The translations under genes were made by a program, and so were the position numbers. A DNA stretch of 64,000 nucleotides, from the NCBI GenBank assembly GCA_045864775.1, contig BTVR01000002.1, positions 992,001-1,056,000 of the forward strand. The letters run 5' to 3'. This document shows, one piece after another, positions 28,266-37,215 of the stretch. The notes beneath the pieces are model-generated. The model was not told the origin of the DNA. It did not search any database and saw only the letters and a list, made by a program, of their open reading frames with translations. Each line of letters starts with the position of its first letter. Position 1 is the first letter of the stretch. Origin of the DNA: Macondimonas sp045864775. GTDB taxonomy: Bacteria; Pseudomonadota; Gammaproteobacteria; UBA5335.

Positions 28266-29617
28266 GCGGCGACCTCCTGCACTGCGGCAGCAAAAGCCTC
28301 GCCTCGGTGGTGATAGTCCCGGAACATGTCGAGGCTGGCACAGGCGGGCGACAGCAAGACCGCGTCGCCGGCATGCGCCAGACGCGCAGCCAGTCGCACC
28401 GCTGCCGCCATGTCCGCGGCGCGATGCACCGTCGTGCTACCCTTCAGTGCCCCTGCGAGCGCTTCGGCGTCCTGTCCGATCAGAATCGCCGCCCGCACCT
28501 TGCCGGCCACCCAGGGCCGCAAGGCAGTGAAATCCTGACCCTTGCCCTGCCCACCGGCAATGAGCACCAAAGGACCCTGTACACCCTTGAGCGCCGCCAC
28601 GGTGGCGCCCACGTTGGTTCCCTTGGAGTCGTCGACGTAGCGCACGCCCCGGAACTCCCCCACCAGTTGCGTGCGATGCGGCAGGCCGCGAAACCGGCGG
28701 AGCGCGTCGAGGGCTGCGTCCCGCGGCAGGCCCAGCGCGTCGGCCATGGCCAGCGCCGCCAAGGCATTGGCCTGATGGTGCTCGCCGATGAGTGAAAGCG
28801 CGGCCACGGGCAGCAGCCGATCATTCCCCGCGGCCAGCCAGTGCTGCCCGGCATGCTTCACCACGCGGTAGTGATCGGATGATGTGCTCGCCAGGCCGAA
28901 CCAGCGCACCGGCGTTTCCGATTCGGCCATCGCCGCCACCGCCTCGTCCTCGGCATTGAGCACGCGCACCGGCGCGGCATGAACCTGCGCATGGCGGAAA
29001 ATCCGCGCCTTGCAGGCGGCGTACTCGGCCATCGACCCATGACGGTCGATGTGATCCTCGGAAAGATTCAGCACGGCGCCGACTCGCGCATTCAGCGCAT
29101 CGGTGGTTTCGAGCTGGAAACTGGACAGTTCCAGCACGTAGAGCTCGGCGTCGTCCGCCAGCAGATCCAGTGCCGGCGTGCCCAGGTTGCCGCCCACGCC
29201 TACCCGCACGCCTGCCGTACGCGCCATCTCCCCGAGCAAGGCCGTCACCGTGCTCTTGCCGTTGGAACCCGTGATGGCGGCAATGGGCGCGCGCGCCGCG
29301 CGCGCAAAAAGCGCGATGTCGCCCTCCACGATTGCTCCGCCGGCACGAGCCGCTGCCAACGCGGGTTCCTGCGGCGAGACACCGGGGGACAGCACGATGC
29401 GCCGTGCCCCGGCAAAGCAATCGGCGGGCCACGGACCGAAATGCACCGGCGCCTCGGGGCACAACTGGCGCAGCGCGTCCTCATGGGGCGGACTGATGCG
29501 GCTGTCCACCACGCGAAAAGGTTCGCCCAAGCGATGCAAGTGGCGCGCGACCGACCAGCCGGTCGCGCCCAGACCGACGATGACCGTCTCGGGCAGGGCG
29601 GCAGCGGGCGTGCTCAT
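28262..29617 (-). CDS. murD: UDP-N-acetylmuramoyl-L-alanine--D-glutamate ligase
   Basis: This 451-residue MurD adds D-glutamate to UDP-MurNAc-L-Ala. It shows the N-terminal VIVGLGATGWSVARHL, the ATP loop AITGSNGKSTVTALLGE, VLELSSFQLE, NLSEDHIDRH and the C-terminal DDSKGTNVGATVAAL. GGQGKGQDF and LLSPACASLDMF complete the active site. An SD-like GGGAGGG lies 5 bp before the ATG at 29617, one of the few junctions here with a short gap (11 bp after mraY) instead of an overlap. Confidence 0.98.
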   Translation of the reverse strand: MSTPAAALPETVIVGLGATGWSVARHLHRLGEPFRVVDSRISPPHEDALRQLCPEAPVHFGPWPADCFAGARRIVLSPGVSPQEPALAAARAGGAIVEGDIALFARAARAPIAAITGSNGKSTVTALLGEMARTAGVRVGVGGNLGTPALDLLADDAELYVLELSSFQLETTDALNARVGAVLNLSEDHIDRHGSMAEYAACKARIFRHAQVHAAPVRVLNAEDEAVAAMAESETPVRWFGLASTSSDHYRVVKHAGQHWLAAGNDRLLPVAALSLIGEHHQANALAALAMADALGLPRDAALDALRRFRGLPHRTQLVGEFRGVRYVDDSKGTNVGATVAALKGVQGPLVLIAGGQGKGQDFTALRPWVAGKVRAAILIGQDAEALAGALKGSTTVHRAADMAAAVRLAARLAHAGDAVLLSPACASLDMFRDYHHRGEAFAAAVQEVAA

Positions 29618-29628
29618 GGCGCCCTCCC

Positions 29629-30711
29629 TCACCGCAGCTTCAACGTGGACAGGCCGATCAGCACCAGGATCACGGTGATGATCCAGAAACGCACGATCAC
29701 GCGCGGCTCGGGCCAGCCCATCAGCTCGAAGTGATGATGAATCGGCGCCATGCGGAAGATGCGCCGCCCCGTGAGCTTGAACGAGGCCACCTGCAACATC
29801 ACCGACACCGTCTCGGCAACGAACACCGCGCCCATGATGCCCAGCACGATTTCCTGTCGAACGGCCACTGCCACCGTACCCAGGGCCGCGCCCAGCGCGA
29901 GCGCGCCGACATCGCCCATGAACACCATGGCCGGGTAGGTGTTGAACCACAGAAAGGCCAGCCCGGCGCCGCCGATGGACGCGCAGAGTATGAGCAGCTC
30001 TCCTGCCCCGGGGATGTGCGGCACGCCGAGGTAGGCGGCGAAGCGGATGTGGCCGGCCACGTAGGCGAACACCCCCAGCCCCGCCGCGACCAGCACCGTG
30101 GGCATGATGGCCAGGCCGTCGAGCCCGTCGGTGAGGTTGACGGCATTGCTGGCGCCGACGATGACGAAATAGGCAAAGGGCACGAAGGCCCAGCCCATCA
30201 TCCAGGCGACCTCCTTGAAAAACGGCACGATCAGCGTGATTTCCGCCGGCACGCGGGCCGTGAGGTAGAGCGTGAGTGCCGCCCCAAGGCCGATGATCGA
30301 CTGCCCCAGATACTTCTGGCGCGCGCTGAGTCCTTTGCTCGAGCGGCGATAGATCTTGAGGTAATCATCGAGCCAGCCGACAAAACCGAACAGCAGGGTG
30401 GTCGCCAGCACGACCCAGATGTAGCGATTGGTGAGATCGGCCCAGAGCAGCGTCCCGAGGCTGATGCAAAGCAGAATCAGGGCGCCGCCCATGGTGGGCG
30501 TGCCGGCCTTGGACAGATGAGACTGGGGGCCGTCGCTGCGGATCTGCTGGCCGAGTTGCCGCTGCGCCAGATGCGCAATGAGCACAGGCCCGAGCAGCAG
30601 ACCCAAGCCCAGCGCCGTCAACATGCCCATGATGGCGCGCAGCGTAATGTAGCTGAAGGCATGAAAGCCGCCGTGATAGGCCGCCAACTCCTGAGTCAAC
30701 CAGTACAGCAC
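29629..30711 (-). CDS. mraY: Phospho-N-acetylmuramoyl-pentapeptide transferase
   Basis: This 360-residue ten-pass membrane enzyme transfers phospho-MurNAc-pentapeptide to undecaprenyl phosphate, giving lipid I. Conserved cytoplasmic loops include KAGTPTMGGALIL, FVGWLDDYLKIYRRSSKGLS (the metal-binding DD), NAVNLTDGLDGLA, FMGDVGALALGAALG, and APIHHHFELMGWPE with its triple His. The start at 30711 is 1 bp after the murF stop. Confidence 0.98.
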   Translation of the reverse strand: MLYWLTQELAAYHGGFHAFSYITLRAIMGMLTALGLGLLLGPVLIAHLAQRQLGQQIRSDGPQSHLSKAGTPTMGGALILLCISLGTLLWADLTNRYIWVVLATTLLFGFVGWLDDYLKIYRRSSKGLSARQKYLGQSIIGLGAALTLYLTARVPAEITLIVPFFKEVAWMMGWAFVPFAYFVIVGASNAVNLTDGLDGLAIMPTVLVAAGLGVFAYVAGHIRFAAYLGVPHIPGAGELLILCASIGGAGLAFLWFNTYPAMVFMGDVGALALGAALGTVAVAVRQEIVLGIMGAVFVAETVSVMLQVASFKLTGRRIFRMAPIHHHFELMGWPEPRVIVRFWIITVILVLIGLSTLKLR

Positions 30712-30712
30712 G

Positions 30713-32089
30713 TCAGTATCCCTGCTTCAGGGCGGCAACCACCCGTTCCATGGCCATGCGGCGCGATCCTTTGATGAGCAGCGTGGGTGGCGCCTTGCAA
30801 GCGCCCAGATCGCCGAGCAGAGCGTCGATCAGCTCGCCCTGATCGGCAAAGTGGCGGGCATCGCCGCCGAACGCATCGACCGTTGCAGCACTGAGCGTTC
30901 CGCACGCATAGAGCCGGTCGATCCCGCGCACGCGGGCGTGGGCGCCCATTTCGGCGTGCAGGGCAGCCGCCTCGGCCCCGAGCTCGCCCATGTCGCCGAC
31001 CACGAGCCAGCGCTCGCCCGGCAGTTCGGCCAGCACGTCGATCGCGGCGGCCATCGAGGTGGGGTTGGCGTTGTAGGTGTCGTCGATCAATCGGACGCCG
31101 CCCGCTCCGACCAGCCAGTTCAGCCGGCCCGGCGCGGGACGTGCCGCCGCGAGGCCGGCTGCCACATCGGCGAGGGGGAGGCCCAGAGCCTCGCCCACCG
31201 CCGCCGCCGCCAGGGCGTTGCGCAGGTTGTGGCGCCCCAGAAAGCCCAGTCGCGCCTCGACCGCGCCAGAGGGCGTCCGTAATTCGAAAACCTGCGCCAG
31301 ACCCGACGCATCCACCGTGACACGACAGGCGGCCGGATCCGCGCGAACGTCGGCTTGCGGAGCGAAGCCGAATCGCACGACACGTCCGGGCGCCAGCGTC
31401 GTCCAGTAAGCCGCGAACGGATCATCCGCGTTGATCACCGCCACCCCGTCAGGCCGCAGTCCCGCGATCAGCTCTCCCTTGGCCCGGGCCACGCCTTCCA
31501 CCGACCCGAAGCCTTCCAGATGGGCCCGCCCGGCCTGGGTGATCAAGCCGACCTGCGGTCGCACCCAGGCCGTGAGCTGGGCGATTTCACCGACATGATT
31601 GGCCCCGAGTTCGAACACAGCGGCCCGGTGTCGCGCCGGCTCGAGACCGAGCAGGCTCAAGGGAACGCCCAGCTCGTTGTTGTAGTTGCCCGGCGTTGCC
31701 CACACCTGACCGCGCATGCGCAGGATGGCAGCAATCATCTCCTTGACGGTCGTCTTGCCGTTGCTGCCGGTCAGGGCCACCACCGGACCCTCGAAAGCGG
31801 CGCGCCAGTCGACCGCCAGTCCGATTAGTGCCGCATGGACATCGGGCACGATGACCTGCGGCAGGGACACGTCAGGATCGCATCGACTCACCAGGGCACC
31901 GGCGGCGCCCCGCTGGAGCGCGTCGGCGAGAAAAGCATGGCCATCGACGCGCTCACCGGGCAGGGCCACGAACAAGGCATCCGGCTCGAGCCGGCGGGTG
32001 TCGATGCCCACGCCGGCAAATGGCCGGTCGGCGCCATGCAGCCGGCCGCCGAGCCGTTGCGCCGTTGCACCGAGACCGCCCCGGATCAT
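30713..32089 (-). CDS. murF: UDP-MurNAc-tripeptide--D-alanyl-D-alanine ligase
   Basis: This 458-residue MurF completes the cytoplasmic precursor by adding D-Ala-D-Ala, the product of DdlB. Its motifs are GIDTRRLEPDALFVAL, the ATP loop VALTGSNGKTTVKEMI, TPGNYNNELGVPLSL, ELGANHVGEI and DDTYNANPTSMAAA. LIKGSRRMAMER stands near the end. The ATG at 32089 overlaps the murE stop (ATGA). Confidence 0.98.
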   Translation of the reverse strand: MIRGGLGATAQRLGGRLHGADRPFAGVGIDTRRLEPDALFVALPGERVDGHAFLADALQRGAAGALVSRCDPDVSLPQVIVPDVHAALIGLAVDWRAAFEGPVVALTGSNGKTTVKEMIAAILRMRGQVWATPGNYNNELGVPLSLLGLEPARHRAAVFELGANHVGEIAQLTAWVRPQVGLITQAGRAHLEGFGSVEGVARAKGELIAGLRPDGVAVINADDPFAAYWTTLAPGRVVRFGFAPQADVRADPAACRVTVDASGLAQVFELRTPSGAVEARLGFLGRHNLRNALAAAAVGEALGLPLADVAAGLAAARPAPGRLNWLVGAGGVRLIDDTYNANPTSMAAAIDVLAELPGERWLVVGDMGELGAEAAALHAEMGAHARVRGIDRLYACGTLSAATVDAFGGDARHFADQGELIDALLGDLGACKAPPTLLIKGSRRMAMERVVAALKQGY

Positions 32090-33603
32090 GCGGCCTCCCG
32101 GAGCCAGTCTTCCACGACGGCAAGATCGGAGAACGGCTCCTCGCGATCCGCGAAGATCTGCCCGGTTTCGTGGCCCTTGCCCGCAATGAGCACCCAATCG
32201 CCGGCCGTCGCGGCCGCCAGCGCGCCGCGGATTGCCACACGCCGATCGTGCTCGACGTGGACGGGCACGCCGCCCGGCACACCGGCACGGATTGCGGCCA
32301 CGATCGCCTCGGGCGCCTCGTTGCGCGGATTGTCGTCGGTCAGCACCACGACGTCTGCCAGACGACCGGCCACCGCGCCCATCAGCGACCGTTTGCCCCG
32401 GTCGCGGTCGCCGCCGCAGCCGAACACGCAAATGACCCGCCTCGCGCCGTGCGCGCGGCAGGCCATGATGGCTTGCTCGATGGCATCGGGGGTATGCGCG
32501 TAGTCGATGACGGCCTGCGGACCGGAGGCACCGCCGAGGCGCTGCATCCGCCCCGGCACGGGCCGAACGGCGGCGAGCCGCCCCAGGGCCTCGTCCCACG
32601 CCATCCCGCCGCCGAGCAGCGCGCCCAGGGCGAGCAGCGCGTTGGCGACGTTGAAGCTTCCCAGCAAAGGCAGATGCAGGGAGCCGGAGCCCCAGTCGCC
32701 TTCCAGCGCCAGCGCGACGCCCTCGCCGATCGGCCGCGCGCCACGCGTCCACAACCCTGCGCCGCTCCGCCCCTGAACCGTGGCGCGCGAAAAGGCCGCC
32801 CAGACGGTCGCGCAGGCGGCGGGTAGTGCCGCCGCCATGTCTGGCGCGGCGGCATCCTCGGCCCACAGCACGGCAAGCCGCAGTTCGGGCCGCTCGAAAA
32901 GGCGCCGCTTGGCCGCCGCGTAGGCGGCCTCGGTCTGGTGGTAGTCCAGATGATCGCGGGTGAGATTGGTGAACAGCGCCGTATCGAACCGCACCGCGTT
33001 GACCCGGCCCTGATCGAGCGCATGAGAGGAGACCTCCATGGCCACGGTGCGCGCGCCTGCATCCCGCAGCCGGGCCAGCCACGCCTGGACCCGGACGGCG
33101 TCGAGCGTGGTATGCGAAGAGGGCTCCAGCCGACCCGGAAAGCCGTTGCCCAGCGTGCCCATCACCCCGGCGGCTCCCGGCGGATCGCCCAGCGCCTGGG
33201 CCAGCAGATGAGCACAACTGGTCTTGCCGTTGGTGCCGGTGATCCCGATCACGCGCAGGCTCCGCGAGGGATCGACAAAGAATCGTGCCGCCAGGTCGCC
33301 GACGCGCTGCGTCAGGTCCGGAACCGCGATCCACGGTACCCCGCCGGTGCGCGCCGGGGCGACCGGGGACGCCTCAGGATCGTACGCGACGGCCGCGGCG
33401 CCTGCGGCCACCGCCGCATCGGCGTGGGACAAGCCATGCGCTGAGCGGCCGGCGCAGGCCAGGAACAGATCACCGGGACGCACATCGCGGGAATCAGCGG
33501 TCAACCCACCGATGGCCACGTCCGCGCACGATGCGTCCACGGCACGCCACGGCGCCAGCAGATCCTGCAGCGTCCAGGTCGTTGAGGCGGCCGGAGGCAT
33601 CAT
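32086..33603 (-). CDS. murE: UDP-MurNAc-dipeptide--meso-diaminopimelate ligase
   Basis: This 505-residue MurE adds the third stem residue. The DNPR motif (in VLTDDNPRNE) is the known marker for meso-diaminopimelate rather than lysine, so the wall is expected to be DAP-type. Other motifs are TADSRDVRPGDLFLA, ITGTNGKTSCAHLLAQAL, VAMEVSSHALDQGR, NLTRDHLDYH and IDYAHTPDAIEQA. Two ATGs stand in tandem; the first, at 33603, overlaps the ftsI stop (ATGA). Confidence 0.98.
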   Translation of the reverse strand: MMPPAASTTWTLQDLLAPWRAVDASCADVAIGGLTADSRDVRPGDLFLACAGRSAHGLSHADAAVAAGAAAVAYDPEASPVAPARTGGVPWIAVPDLTQRVGDLAARFFVDPSRSLRVIGITGTNGKTSCAHLLAQALGDPPGAAGVMGTLGNGFPGRLEPSSHTTLDAVRVQAWLARLRDAGARTVAMEVSSHALDQGRVNAVRFDTALFTNLTRDHLDYHQTEAAYAAAKRRLFERPELRLAVLWAEDAAAPDMAAALPAACATVWAAFSRATVQGRSGAGLWTRGARPIGEGVALALEGDWGSGSLHLPLLGSFNVANALLALGALLGGGMAWDEALGRLAAVRPVPGRMQRLGGASGPQAVIDYAHTPDAIEQAIMACRAHGARRVICVFGCGGDRDRGKRSLMGAVAGRLADVVVLTDDNPRNEAPEAIVAAIRAGVPGGVPVHVEHDRRVAIRGALAAATAGDWVLIAGKGHETGQIFADREEPFSDLAVVEDWLREAA

Positions 33604-35318
33604 CCCAACTCCTCCGCGCTGCCCGCCGTATGGACGAGCCCTGCGCCGTCCGGCAGGTCGTCGGGCGGGATTTCCATGAGCCGCAACGCGCCCGCCATGA
33701 CGCGCGAAAACACGGGCGCCGCGACGGCGCCGCCGTAGTAGGCGCCTGCACTGGGCTCATCGATGACCACCACCGCGACCAGCCGGGGCCGGCTGGCCGG
33801 CACATAGCCCGCGAATACCGCCTGATAACGCCGCTCGGCGTAGCCGCCGATTCCCGATTTGCGGGCCGTGCCGGTCTTGCCCGCGACGCGGTAGCCGGGG
33901 ATAGCGGCAGCGGTTGCCGTGCCTTCGCGGACGACCCGCTCCAGCATCAGACTCACCTGCGCCGCGGTGGTCGTGCGGATGATCCGGTGCGCTGGCGGCA
34001 ACTGCTTGGCCGTAAAGAAACTCACCGGCCGACGCTCCCCGCCATTGGCGATGACGGCGTAGGCATTGGCCAGCTGCAACGCCGTCGTCGACAGACCGTA
34101 CCCATAGGCTACCGTCGCGTGGTCGATGGGGCGCCAATCCTGAAAATGACGCAGCGTGCCCCCGCGTTCGCCGGGAAAGCCGCTTGCCGTCATCTCGCCG
34201 AATCCGTAGTCGCGCAGGATCGACCACAGGCGGTCTGCGGGCATGGCCAGCGCGATGCGGCTCGCGCCCACGTTGCTGGATTTGGCGAGAATGCCGCCGA
34301 GGTCCAGTGCGCCGTAGTTGTGCAGATCGCGGATGGGATTGCCCTGCACCGTGAACCAGCCCGGATTGGTATCGATGACGCTGGTGGGGGTGAAAAGCCC
34401 CTGCTCGAGCGCCGTCGCCACGATAAAGGGCTTGAGCGTGGATCCCGGCTCGAAGAGGTCGATGACGGCTCGATTCCGGGTCATGCCGGGGGAGACGCCC
34501 TCGCGATTGTTCGGGTTGAACGCGGGCTGGTTGACCATGGCGAGGATCTCGCCAGTGCGCGGATCGAGCACGACCATCGTGCCGGCCTTGGCCTGGTTGG
34601 CCACCACGGCCGCCTTCAGCTCGCGGTAGGCGAGGTACTGGATGCGGCGATCGATGCTGAGTTGCAGATCGCGACCCGGCCGGGCCTCCCGGATTGCGCC
34701 CAGGTCATCGATGACTTTCTTGCCCGCGTCGATCAACACCCGGCGGCTGCCGGGCTGGCCCGCCATCCAGCTATCGTAGGAGAGTTCGAGGCCTTCCAGG
34801 CCGCGATCGTCGACGTTGGTGAACCCCAGCAACTGGCCGCTGATCTCGCTGGTCGGATAGTAGCGGCGATACTCGCGCTGGGCGTACAGGCCCGGCAGTT
34901 TCAGGGCGAGAATCTTCTTGGCCTCGTGCGGTGGCAGGTGGCGCTGGACATACACGAACTCGCGCCCCTCCCGAACCTTCAGCTTCTCGCGCAGGCGGCC
35001 CGGCGGAATCCCAAGCGCGGCGGCCAGACGTTCCACGGCCCCCGATTGCGCCAGAAAGGGAGCCGGGTTGACCCAAATGGAATCGACGGGCGTGCTGGCG
35101 GCCAGCGTCTCGCCGTGGCGATCGAGGATCATGCCGCGATGCGCCGGGGTCTCGAGGACGCGCAAATGGCGATCCTGCGCCTGGCTATGCAGAAACCCCT
35201 TGTCGAAGACCTGCAGATGGACGGCCCGAACGACGAGCGCCAGCCCCAGCAGCAGCAGAAATCCGCCGATCACGCGGCTGCGCCAGGACCAACCGGGATT
35301 GCCCAGACGTTTATTCAT
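33600..35318 (-). CDS. ftsI: Septal peptidoglycan transpeptidase FtsI (PBP3)
   Basis: This 572-residue class B penicillin-binding protein crosslinks septal peptidoglycan together with FtsW. One N-terminal transmembrane segment (about 16-34) is followed by the pedestal domain and the transpeptidase. The active-site motifs are S-x-x-K in EPGSTLKPF (Ser 293, Lys 296), S-x-N in KSSNVG (347-349), and KTGTAR (481-486). It overlaps ftsL by 8 bp. The C-terminus is slightly extended, as is usual in gammaproteobacteria. Confidence 0.98.
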   Translation of the reverse strand: MNKRLGNPGWSWRSRVIGGFLLLLGLALVVRAVHLQVFDKGFLHSQAQDRHLRVLETPAHRGMILDRHGETLAASTPVDSIWVNPAPFLAQSGAVERLAAALGIPPGRLREKLKVREGREFVYVQRHLPPHEAKKILALKLPGLYAQREYRRYYPTSEISGQLLGFTNVDDRGLEGLELSYDSWMAGQPGSRRVLIDAGKKVIDDLGAIREARPGRDLQLSIDRRIQYLAYRELKAAVVANQAKAGTMVVLDPRTGEILAMVNQPAFNPNNREGVSPGMTRNRAVIDLFEPGSTLKPFIVATALEQGLFTPTSVIDTNPGWFTVQGNPIRDLHNYGALDLGGILAKSSNVGASRIALAMPADRLWSILRDYGFGEMTASGFPGERGGTLRHFQDWRPIDHATVAYGYGLSTTALQLANAYAVIANGGERRPVSFFTAKQLPPAHRIIRTTTAAQVSLMLERVVREGTATAAAIPGYRVAGKTGTARKSGIGGYAERRYQAVFAGYVPASRPRLVAVVVIDEPSAGAYYGGAVAAPVFSRVMAGALRLMEIPPDDLPDGAGLVHTAGSAEELG

Positions 35319-35580
35319 CGCGCACCAGCCGGACGTCCTTCGCAGGCGGGACGGTCATGCCCAGTTGCTCCCGGGCGATCCGCTCCACTCGCGAGGCCAT
35401 CGCCCATGCCCCGAGTTCCAGTTGCAACCGGCTCCATTCCCCGTTGAGTTCGTCGCGCTCCTCTTCCAGGCGCTGCAACGTCGACCAGCGCTCCCGGTTC
35501 TGGAATTTCACATGGACGAGCCCGAGGCTGCTGGCGAACACCGCCACACCCAGTCCTGCCACGAGCACCACCGCCTTCAT
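35311..35580 (-). CDS. ftsL: Cell division protein FtsL
   Basis: This 89-residue bitopic protein has a transmembrane segment near the N-terminus (about 3-20) and a periplasmic coiled coil (about 28-65) that pairs with FtsB and supports FtsQ and FtsWI activation. Sequence is weakly conserved in the family; the call rests on size, topology and location between rsmH and ftsI. The ATG at 35580 overlaps the rsmH stop (ATGA). An upstream in-frame extension antisense to nothing known was rejected. Confidence 0.92.
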   Translation of the reverse strand: MKAVVLVAGLGVAVFASSLGLVHVKFQNRERWSTLQRLEEERDELNGEWSRLQLELGAWAMASRVERIAREQLGMTVPPAKDVRLVRDE

Positions 35581-36494
35581 GCCCGCTTCTCCACGGCTCG
35601 CAACGTCGCACTGCGCGCCCGCGGATTCGCCTCGCATTCGGCGAGGCCGGGGCGCGTCTGGCGGGCGATCCATCCGAGGCTGGGCTCGGGACGACGAAAC
35701 CCCAAGGGATCACTGGCAGGCTGGACCCCGGCGCGCATGAACCGCTTCACCACGCGGTCCTCGAGGGAATGAAACGTGATGACGGCAAGGCGGCCGCCAG
35801 GGGCCAGCTGATCCACGGCCGCAGCCAGGGCGCGCTCCAGCGACTCCAGTTCGCGATTGATGAACATGCGCACGGCTTGAAAGGTTCGGGTCGCGGGGTG
35901 CTTGTGGCGCGCGCCCGGCGGCAGGGTCTGGCCGATTGCCTCGACGAGATCGAGCGTCCGCACGAGGGGGCGCCGCGCCCGCGCCTCGACGATGCGGCGC
36001 GCGACCCGCCGGGCTTGGCGCTCCTCACCGAAGCGCCACAGCACATCGGCCAGCGAGGACTCCTCGACGGTTTCGAGCCACTGCGCTGCGGTCGGCCCCC
36101 GGGTCACGTCCATGCGCATGTCCAGCGGGCCATCCTTGAGGAAACTGAAACCGCGTTCGGCGTCGTCCAGTTGCGGCGACGAAACACCCAGATCGAGCAA
36201 AATGCCGTCGACTGTCCCGCGCCATTCGGCCGCATCGGCCATTTCGCCCAGATCGGCCGTGTTGCCATGCACGATCTTGACGCGTGGATCCTGGCCCAGG
36301 CGCCGCTGCGCATCGGCGATCGCCGCCGGGTCACGATCGATGACCATGAGCCGCCCCTCCGGGCCCAGATACGACATCAGCCGTTCGGCATGCCCGCCAC
36401 GCCCATAGGTCCCGTCGATGTACCGGCCGGCGGACCGTGGCGCGAGCGCCTCCAGCGCTTCGGCCAACAACACGGGCTGATGCATACCGTCCAC
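35577..36494 (-). CDS. rsmH: 16S rRNA m4C1402 methyltransferase RsmH
   Basis: This 305-residue SAM-dependent enzyme (formerly MraW) N4-methylates C1402 in the decoding centre of 16S rRNA; RsmI, also in this window, methylates the ribose of the same nucleotide. Motifs are YIDGTYGRGGHAERLM (SAM site), VIDRDPAAI, GILLDLGVSSPQLD, RGFSFLKDGPLDMRM and ITFHSLEDRVVKRFM. The longest start is GTG at 36494; an ATG at 36485 gives MHQPVLL and is equally possible, since neither has a clear ribosome-binding site. It lies 14 bp after mraZ. Confidence 0.97.
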   Translation of the reverse strand: MDGMHQPVLLAEALEALAPRSAGRYIDGTYGRGGHAERLMSYLGPEGRLMVIDRDPAAIADAQRRLGQDPRVKIVHGNTADLGEMADAAEWRGTVDGILLDLGVSSPQLDDAERGFSFLKDGPLDMRMDVTRGPTAAQWLETVEESSLADVLWRFGEERQARRVARRIVEARARRPLVRTLDLVEAIGQTLPPGARHKHPATRTFQAVRMFINRELESLERALAAAVDQLAPGGRLAVITFHSLEDRVVKRFMRAGVQPASDPLGFRRPEPSLGWIARQTRPGLAECEANPRARSATLRAVEKRA

Positions 36495-36508
36495 GAGCCC
36501 CGACCGCC

Positions 36509-36964
36509 TCAGATCGACAGCTTCTGAAGCGCAGCGGACATCTCACCGTCTTCCTGCCTCAGGTCTTTCATCCATTCGGCCTGCCTGGCGTTCCAGTGTT
36601 CTTCGGCCCACAGTTCGAACTTGTTGCCCTGGCCGATGAGCATGCCCCGCGATTCCAGGTGGGCGAACTTGCGCAACAGCGGCGTGAGCTGCAATCGACC
36701 CTGAGCGTCCATGGCGATCTCCGTGGCATAGCCCATCAGAATGCGTTGCAACTGGCGCGCGCGGCGATCCAGATTGGCCAGGCTGACCAGCTCGTGTTCG
36801 ACCGCCTCCCACGCGGGCAGGGGGTAAACCAGCAGGCACTCGTCGGGGTCGACCGTGACGATCATCTGCCCGTCGCAGGCCGCCGCAAGCGGATCGCGAT
36901 AGCGCGCAGGAACGGCCATGCGGCCCTTCCCGTCGATCGCGATCTGGCTGGCCCCCCGAAACAT
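36509..36964 (-). CDS. mraZ: Transcriptional regulator MraZ
   Basis: This 151-residue protein has two AbrB-like SpoVT half-domains. The first begins FRGASQIAIDGKGRMAVPARYRD and the second contains EIAMDAQGRLQLTPLLRKFA; the paired D-x-x-GR motifs are diagnostic. MraZ binds 10-bp direct repeats upstream of its own gene and represses the division and cell-wall cluster, and such repeats are present here (36971-37010). The start at 36964 gives the canonical MFRGA beginning; an in-frame extension to 36988 would run through the operator. Confidence 0.97.
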   Translation of the reverse strand: MFRGASQIAIDGKGRMAVPARYRDPLAAACDGQMIVTVDPDECLLVYPLPAWEAVEHELVSLANLDRRARQLQRILMGYATEIAMDAQGRLQLTPLLRKFAHLESRGMLIGQGNKFELWAEEHWNARQAEWMKDLRQEDGEMSAALQKLSI

Positions 36965-36970
36965 GATGTG

Positions 36971-37010
36971 CCTACCCCTTGACTCCACTTTTCACCACAA
37001 TCCCCCACCA
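36971..37010 (-). promoter_or_regulatory. Probable MraZ operator: four tandem decamers
   Basis: Read on the minus strand, four consecutive 10-bp units lie 6 bp upstream of the mraZ start: TGGTGGGGGA, TTGTGGTGAA, AAGTGGAGTC, AAGGGGTAGG. Each carries a G-rich GTGG-like core (GTGG in three, GGGG in the fourth) at the same offset. MraZ is known to bind short G-rich direct repeats with 10-bp spacing in the 5' untranslated region of its operon. The repeats begin just past the predicted transcription start. Confidence 0.72.
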
Positions 37011-37017
37011 CAATCAC

Positions 37018-37046
37018 ACTATGGGTCGCCGCTGTCCGCCTGTCAA
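37018..37046 (-). promoter_or_regulatory. Promoter of the mraZ (dcw) cluster
   Basis: On the minus strand, a perfect -35 TTGACA (37041-37046) is separated by 17 bp from a -10 CATAGT (37018-37023, 4 of 6 matches to TATAAT). Transcription should begin near 37011, directly at the upstream edge of the MraZ repeats. This is probably the main promoter for the cluster from mraZ to at least ftsZ. Confidence 0.75.
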
Positions 37047-37215
37047 GCGAGAACGGGCTCGGGGGTGGGCCTTTTTACCCTTTTCTTTCAATTGCTTAAA
37101 CGCGCGCGGAGAAGCCCGCCGTGAGAAAACAGCGAGCCTTTTAGAATCAAGTTTTTAGAGGAAAAAGATGAAGCAAAGACTGAGCATCGGCGGAACGAGG
37201 ACGCACTGAAGAAAT
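37047..37215. other. AT-richer spacer between rnpB and the mraZ promoter
   Basis: This stretch of about 170 bp contains no gene I can support. It is richer in A+T than its surroundings and has several A and T runs, but no convincing intrinsic terminator hairpin for rnpB, which ends at its right side and reads toward it. Confidence 0.5.

Noticed and set aside
30713..33334. Apparent N-terminal extension of murF into murE
   Set aside because: The extension is an alternative frame of murE, and murF starts at 32089 with a stop/start overlap.
33285..35447. Long plus-strand open frame antisense to ftsI and murE
   Set aside because: It opposes clear penicillin-binding and Mur ligase motifs, and its own product shows no domain.
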